A DNA stretch of 11,744 nt from Aquabacterium sp. (GTDB taxonomy: Bacteria > Pseudomonadota > Gammaproteobacteria > Burkholderiales > Burkholderiaceae_C), in NCBI GenBank assembly GCA_017989885.1, contig JAGNPA010000023.1, forward strand, positions 1 to 11,744, given 5' to 3'. Under the pieces are notes generated by a model. The model was not told where the DNA came from. It ran no database searches and saw nothing but the letters and a program-made list of their open reading frames with translations. The first letter of the stretch is position 1; each line of letters opens with the position of its first letter. A program made the translations under genes and the position numbers. Shown one piece after another: positions 8,655-11,744 of the stretch.

Positions 8655-9774
8655 CACTGGCGGCGCGAGCCGTATCCTGTTTCAGCTGGTGGTGAAGTTC
8701 AAGGAAGCGCTGCTGCACAGAGGCTGCACGCGCGGGCTGGTCCAGCCACGCCAGCACATCGGCCGCAAGTTGGGCGGGATTGGCCTCATCCTGCAGGCGC
8801 TCGGGCACCACCGAGTCCGACAGCAGGATGTTGGGCAGGCCCACCCATGGCAGATAGGCCATGCGCTTCATGATCTGCCAGCTCAAACCACTGATCTTGT
8901 AGGCGATCACCATGGGACGCTTGAACAGTGCCGCCTCCAGCGTGGCGGTGCCGCTGGCGATCAAGGTGACATCACAGGCCGCCAAGGCTTCATGCGAGCG
9001 GCCATCGAGCAGCGTCAACGGGGCGTCAGGCGCGTGCTCGCGCACCATGGGCTCCACCATGTCGCGCAAGCCTGGCACCACCGGCAGCACAAAGCGCAAA
9101 TCCGGCCGTTGCCGGCTCAGCAGTGCCACGGTCTGCAAGAAAGCCGGCGTGTTGTGCAGCACCTCACCGCGACGGCTGCCCGGCAAGATGGCGACCACCG
9201 GCGTCTGCTCATCCAGGCCCAGGCTGGCGCGGGCCTGGGCACGCGGCACTTCCAGCGGAATGGTGTCCGCCAGCGGGTGCCCGACGAACGTCGCCGCGAT
9301 GCCGTGATCGTGGTACAGCTTGGGCTCAAAGGGGAACAGGCACAGCATGTGGTCCACCGAGCGATGGATCTTGTGGATGCGCCCGCCGCGCCAGGCCCAG
9401 ATGGAGGGGCTGACGAAATGCACCGTCTTGATGCCCTCGGCCTTCAGGCGGGCCTCCAGACCCAGATTGAAGTCCGGCGCATCGACCCCGACAAACACAT
9501 CGGGACGATCCGCCAGCAGGCGGTCACCCAGGTCACGGCGGATGGTCCAGATTTCACGAAAGCGCCGCAGCACCTCCATGTTGAAACCATGCACCGCCAG
9601 CTTCTGGTAAGGCCACCAGGCCTCAAACCCATGCTCGGCCATGCGGGGGCCACCAATGCCGCAGGAAGACAGACCCGGCCAGCGCGCCTTCAAGCCGCCC
9701 AGCAGCAAACCAGACAGCAGATCGCCCGAGGTTTCGCCGGCCACCATGGCCACGCGCGGATCAAGAGAGGCCAT
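8623..9774 (-). CDS. lpxB: Lipid A disaccharide synthase
   Basis: Membrane-associated glycosyltransferase (family GT19) that joins UDP-2,3-diacylglucosamine and lipid X to form the tetra-acyl... precursor disaccharide 1-phosphate of lipid A. The 383-residue length is normal. Visible motifs are [10 protein letters not shown] at 11-20, VGVDAPDFN with Asp98 (the same number as the essential Asp98 of E. coli LpxB), VSPSIWAWR at 121-129, FVGHPLAD, the donor-site LPGSRRGE with Arg201, and [14 protein letters not shown] with Glu280. The ATG at 9774 is preferred over the internal Met10, since the extra residues are typical of the family. It starts three bases after the lpxA stop and overlaps rnhB at its end, so it is a middle gene of the operon. 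Confidence 0.97.
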   Translation of the reverse strand: MASLDPRVAMVAGETSGDLLSGLLLGGLKARWPGLSSCGIGGPRMAEHGFEAWWPYQKLAVHGFNMEVLRRFREIWTIRRDLGDRLLADRPDVFVGVDAPDFNLGLEARLKAEGIKTVHFVSPSIWAWRGGRIHKIHRSVDHMLCLFPFEPKLYHDHGIAATFVGHPLADTIPLEVPRAQARASLGLDEQTPVVAILPGSRRGEVLHNTPAFLQTVALLSRQRPDLRFVLPVVPGLRDMVEPMVREHAPDAPLTLLDGRSHEALAACDVTLIASGTATLEAALFKRPMVIAYKISGLSWQIMKRMAYLPWVGLPNILLSDSVVPERLQDEANPAQLAADVLAWLDQPARAASVQQRFLELHHQLKQDTARAASDAIAQVLETR

Positions 9775-9777
9775 CGC

Positions 9778-10566
9778 TCAGCGCACGATGCCGCGTTCGG
9801 CACCTGCCAGGAAAGCCAGCATCTTGTCGATGTCGGCATCCGCGTCCGGCGCCTGACCGCGCAACTGGTCGATCTCGGCCTTGGCGGCCTCCAGCGTCAA
9901 GCCCTTGCGATACAGCGCTCGGTACATCTGCTTGAGCATGGTCAGACGCTCAGGCGAAAAGCCGCGGCGACGCGGGCCTTCCTGGTGCACGTTCTGCGCT
10001 TCGGCGGGGTTGCCCGCCGCCACGACAAACGGTGGCAGGTCTTGCGACAAGCGGGTCTGAAAGCCCAGCATGGCAAAGTCACCAATGCGCACAAACTGGT
10101 GGATGCCGCTGATGCCACCGATCAAGGTGTAGCTGCCCACGGTCACGTGGCCGGCAAACTGCACCGAGTTGGCGATCACATTGTGGTCACCGATGACACA
10201 GTCATGGGCCACATGCACATAGGCCATGATCCAGTTGTCATCGCCGATCTGCGTGACACCCTTATCCTGAACGGTGCCCGTGTTGAAGGTGGTGAACTCG
10301 CGGATGGTGTTGCGGTCGCCAATGATCAACTGGGTGGGCTCACCCTTGTACTTCTTGTCTTGCGGGTCGGCCCCCAAGGAGGCGAACTGGAAAATCTTGT
10401 TGTCGCGGCCAATCGTGGTGTGCCCCTCGATCACGCAGTGCGCACCGATGCTGCAGCCTTCACCAATGCGGACGTTTGGCCCGATCGTGGTGAAGGGCCC
10501 CACCGTGACCGAGTCGGCCAGTTGCGCTGCGGGGTCGACGATGGCGCTGGGATGGATGTTCGCCAT
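9778..10566 (-). CDS. lpxA: UDP-N-acetylglucosamine 3-O-acyltransferase
   Basis: First enzyme of lipid A synthesis; moves a 3-hydroxyacyl chain from ACP to the 3-OH of UDP-GlcNAc. The 262-residue protein is a left-handed parallel beta helix of hexapeptide repeats (about residues 1-185) with a helical C-terminal domain. Catalytic His121 lies in [11 protein letters not shown]. Asp70, His140 and Gln157 also match E. coli Asp74, His144 and Gln161 at a constant offset of four. The residue aligned with the E. coli chain-length ruler Gly173 is Phe169 here, which suggests a short acyl chain. The fabZ stop is built into the Shine-Dalgarno sequence (TGAGG, five bases before the ATG), so translation is probably coupled. 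Only seven bases separate fabZ and lpxA. Confidence 0.97.
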   Translation of the reverse strand: MANIHPSAIVDPAAQLADSVTVGPFTTIGPNVRIGEGCSIGAHCVIEGHTTIGRDNKIFQFASLGADPQDKKYKGEPTQLIIGDRNTIREFTTFNTGTVQDKGVTQIGDDNWIMAYVHVAHDCVIGDHNVIANSVQFAGHVTVGSYTLIGGISGIHQFVRIGDFAMLGFQTRLSQDLPPFVVAAGNPAEAQNVHQEGPRRRGFSPERLTMLKQMYRALYRKGLTLEAAKAEIDQLRGQAPDADADIDKMLAFLAGAERGIVR

Positions 10567-10573
10567 CTGCGCC

Positions 10574-11011
10574 TCAGGACACCTTGCGCACGGTGCACAT
10601 CAGTTGTGCCGACACCGCCAGCTCCTCACCCACCAGGGCCTGAGCATTGAACTTGTAGATGCCGCCCTTGTTGCGGTCCATCTGCACATCCAGGAAGAGC
10701 TGGTCACCCGGCTCCACCGGGCGCTTGAAACGCGCACCGTCGATGCCCACAAAGTAATAGACGGAGTTCTCGTCCACGCCTTCACCTTGGGTCTCGAAAG
10801 CGAGCAACGCGGCCGTCTGCGCCAGCGCTTCCAGCATCAACACGCCAGGCATCACCGGGCGGGTGGGGAAGTGGCCCTGGAAGAAAGGCTCGTTGATCGT
10901 CACGTTCTTCAAGGCACGAATGCGAACGTTCTTTTCGACTTCCAGCACACGGTCCACCAACAGGAAGGGGTAGCGGTGCGGGAGCTTTTGAAGAATCTTA
11001 TGGATGTCCAT
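10574..11011 (-). CDS. fabZ: 3-hydroxyacyl-ACP dehydratase FabZ
   Basis: Hot-dog-fold enzyme of type II fatty acid synthesis that dehydrates 3-hydroxyacyl-ACP, the same intermediate used by LpxA and LpxD, so it sits at the branch between phospholipid and lipid A supply. The 145-residue product keeps [11 protein letters not shown], the catalytic His47 in [15 protein letters not shown], and Glu61 in [13 protein letters not shown] (E. coli His54 and Glu68, from memory). The gene overlaps lpxD by one base: the lpxD stop and the fabZ start share an A in TGATG at 11013-11009, a standard re-initiation arrangement. No independent strong Shine-Dalgarno sequence is seen. Confidence 0.98.
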   Translation of the reverse strand: MDIHKILQKLPHRYPFLLVDRVLEVEKNVRIRALKNVTINEPFFQGHFPTRPVMPGVLMLEALAQTAALLAFETQGEGVDENSVYYFVGIDGARFKRPVEPGDQLFLDVQMDRNKGGIYKFNAQALVGEELAVSAQLMCTVRKVS

Positions 11012-11744
11012 CAGCTTTTCACTTGCTTTTCTAGGGTTCGGATACGGTCACGCAAGGCGTGGAGTTGACGCAGGGTCGCTGCGTTCTTCTCCCACGATGC
11101 GTTCTCGTCAAAGGGGAAGGCGCCACTGTACAAGCCAGGCTTGAGCACAGAGCGAGAAATCAGGGTGCCGGATGACACATGCACATTGTCCGCCAATGTG
11201 AGGTGCCCCAGGATCATGCCCGCACCGCCCACCGTGCAATGCTTGCCGATGCGGGCGCTGCCAGCCACGCCGACACAACCGGCCATGGCCGCATGCTCGC
11301 CAATGTGGACGTTGTGGGCAATTTGAACCAGGTTGTCGAGCTTGACGCCGTTTTCGATCACGGTGTCATCCAGCGCGCCACGGTCCACACAGGTGTTCGC
11401 ACCCAGCTCCACGTCATCGCCAATGCGCACCGCACCGAGTTGTTCGATCTTCTCCCAGCGGCCCTGGTTGGGCGCGAAGCCGAAGCCGTCGGCGCCAATC
11501 ACCACGCCGCTGTGCAAAATGCAACGCGCACCGACCACGCAGTCGAATCCCAGCGTCACCTGCGGCGCCAGACGGGTGTGCTCACCAACGCGGGCGCGGG
11601 CGCCCACAAAGCACTGCGCGCCGATCTGGGCACCGGCTTCCACGATGGCACCGGCCTCGATCACGGCCAAGGGGCCGACAACGACGTCGGGGCCGATCAC
11701 GGCGGTCGGGTCCACCACGGCAGAGGGGTGGATGCCCGCAGCAG
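11011..11744 (-). CDS. lpxD: UDP-3-O-acylglucosamine N-acyltransferase, 5' end missing
   Basis: Third-step acyltransferase of lipid A synthesis; adds a 3-hydroxyacyl chain to the 2-amino group of UDP-3-O-acylglucosamine. Only the C-terminal 243 residues are inside the window. The frame is open to the edge (first full codon at 11742), and [12 protein letters not shown] marks the start of the hexapeptide-repeat domain. The N-terminal uridine-binding domain of about 100 residues lies outside. Visible signatures are [24 protein letters not shown] and [11 protein letters not shown], whose His (codon 11316-11314) is the expected catalytic base. The protein ends in a short C-terminal helix, [18 protein letters not shown] at 11718 is not the true start, because conserved sequence continues upstream of it. 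It overlaps fabZ by one base. Confidence 0.96.
   Translation of the reverse strand, partial: AAGIHPSAVVDPTAVIGPDVVVGPLAVIEAGAIVEAGAQIGAQCFVGARARVGEHTRLAPQVTLGFDCVVGARCILHSGVVIGADGFGFAPNQGRWEKIEQLGAVRIGDDVELGANTCVDRGALDDTVIENGVKLDNLVQIAHNVHIGEHAAMAGCVGVAGSARIGKHCTVGGAGMILGHLTLADNVHVSSGTLISRSVLKPGLYSGAFPFDENASWEKNAATLRQLHALRDRIRTLEKQVKS

Noticed and set aside
8608..10650. 680-codon open frame on the plus strand opposite lpxB and lpxA
   Set aside because: It lies entirely antisense to well-conserved genes. Its translation is rich in His, Gln, Gly and Ala without a domain pattern, as expected from the reverse frame of high-GC coding DNA.

Overview
The window reads as ordinary chromosomal DNA from a GC-rich betaproteobacterium, most likely order Burkholderiales and close to Comamonadaceae or Aquabacterium-type lineages. 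This is judged from protein wording and gene order: rpsF-priB-rpsR-rplI followed by dnaB, and lpxD-fabZ-lpxA-lpxB-rnhB followed by a TrmH-type methyltransferase. No similarity search was possible. Nearly all the DNA is coding. I see no mobile element, CRISPR array, tRNA or rRNA.

Layout. (1) Positions 1-2362, plus strand: ppsA (PEP synthase), missing its first codons at the window edge and followed by two hairpins, the second a convincing intrinsic terminator. (2) Positions 2445-4160, plus strand: the operon rpsF-priB-rpsR-rplI. It has an extended -10 promoter, a structured leader that probably binds the S6:S18 complex, and a strong terminator. (3) Positions 4256-5692, plus strand: dnaB, the replicative helicase, with a DnaA-box-like repeat upstream. 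(4) Positions 5702-6139, minus strand: trxC, convergent with dnaB and only 9 bp away. (5) Positions 6250-6945, minus strand: a yccA-type membrane protein with its own terminator and a possible promoter. (6) Positions 7097-11744, minus strand: a tight block transcribed right to left, lpxD (cut by the window edge)-fabZ-lpxA-lpxB-rnhB-TrmH-family methyltransferase.

How the genes work together. The r-protein operon supplies 30S proteins S6 and S18 and 50S protein L9, with the primosome protein PriB between them. DnaB then continues a replication theme. The lpx block makes the early outer-membrane lipid A intermediates: LpxA and LpxD acylate UDP-GlcNAc derivatives, FabZ works in the fatty-acid cycle that supplies their 3-hydroxyacyl-ACP, and LpxB makes the disaccharide. 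RnhB and the methyltransferase ride at the end of that operon.

I found no undescribed system. The items most worth a second look are regulatory (the rpsF leader motif, the terminator/promoter overlap, the alternative hairpins after rplI, the DnaA-like boxes before dnaB) and one structural point: a bulky Phe at the acyl-chain ruler position of LpxA. Long open frames opposite the real genes, up to 680 codons, are shadows of high-GC coding sequence.
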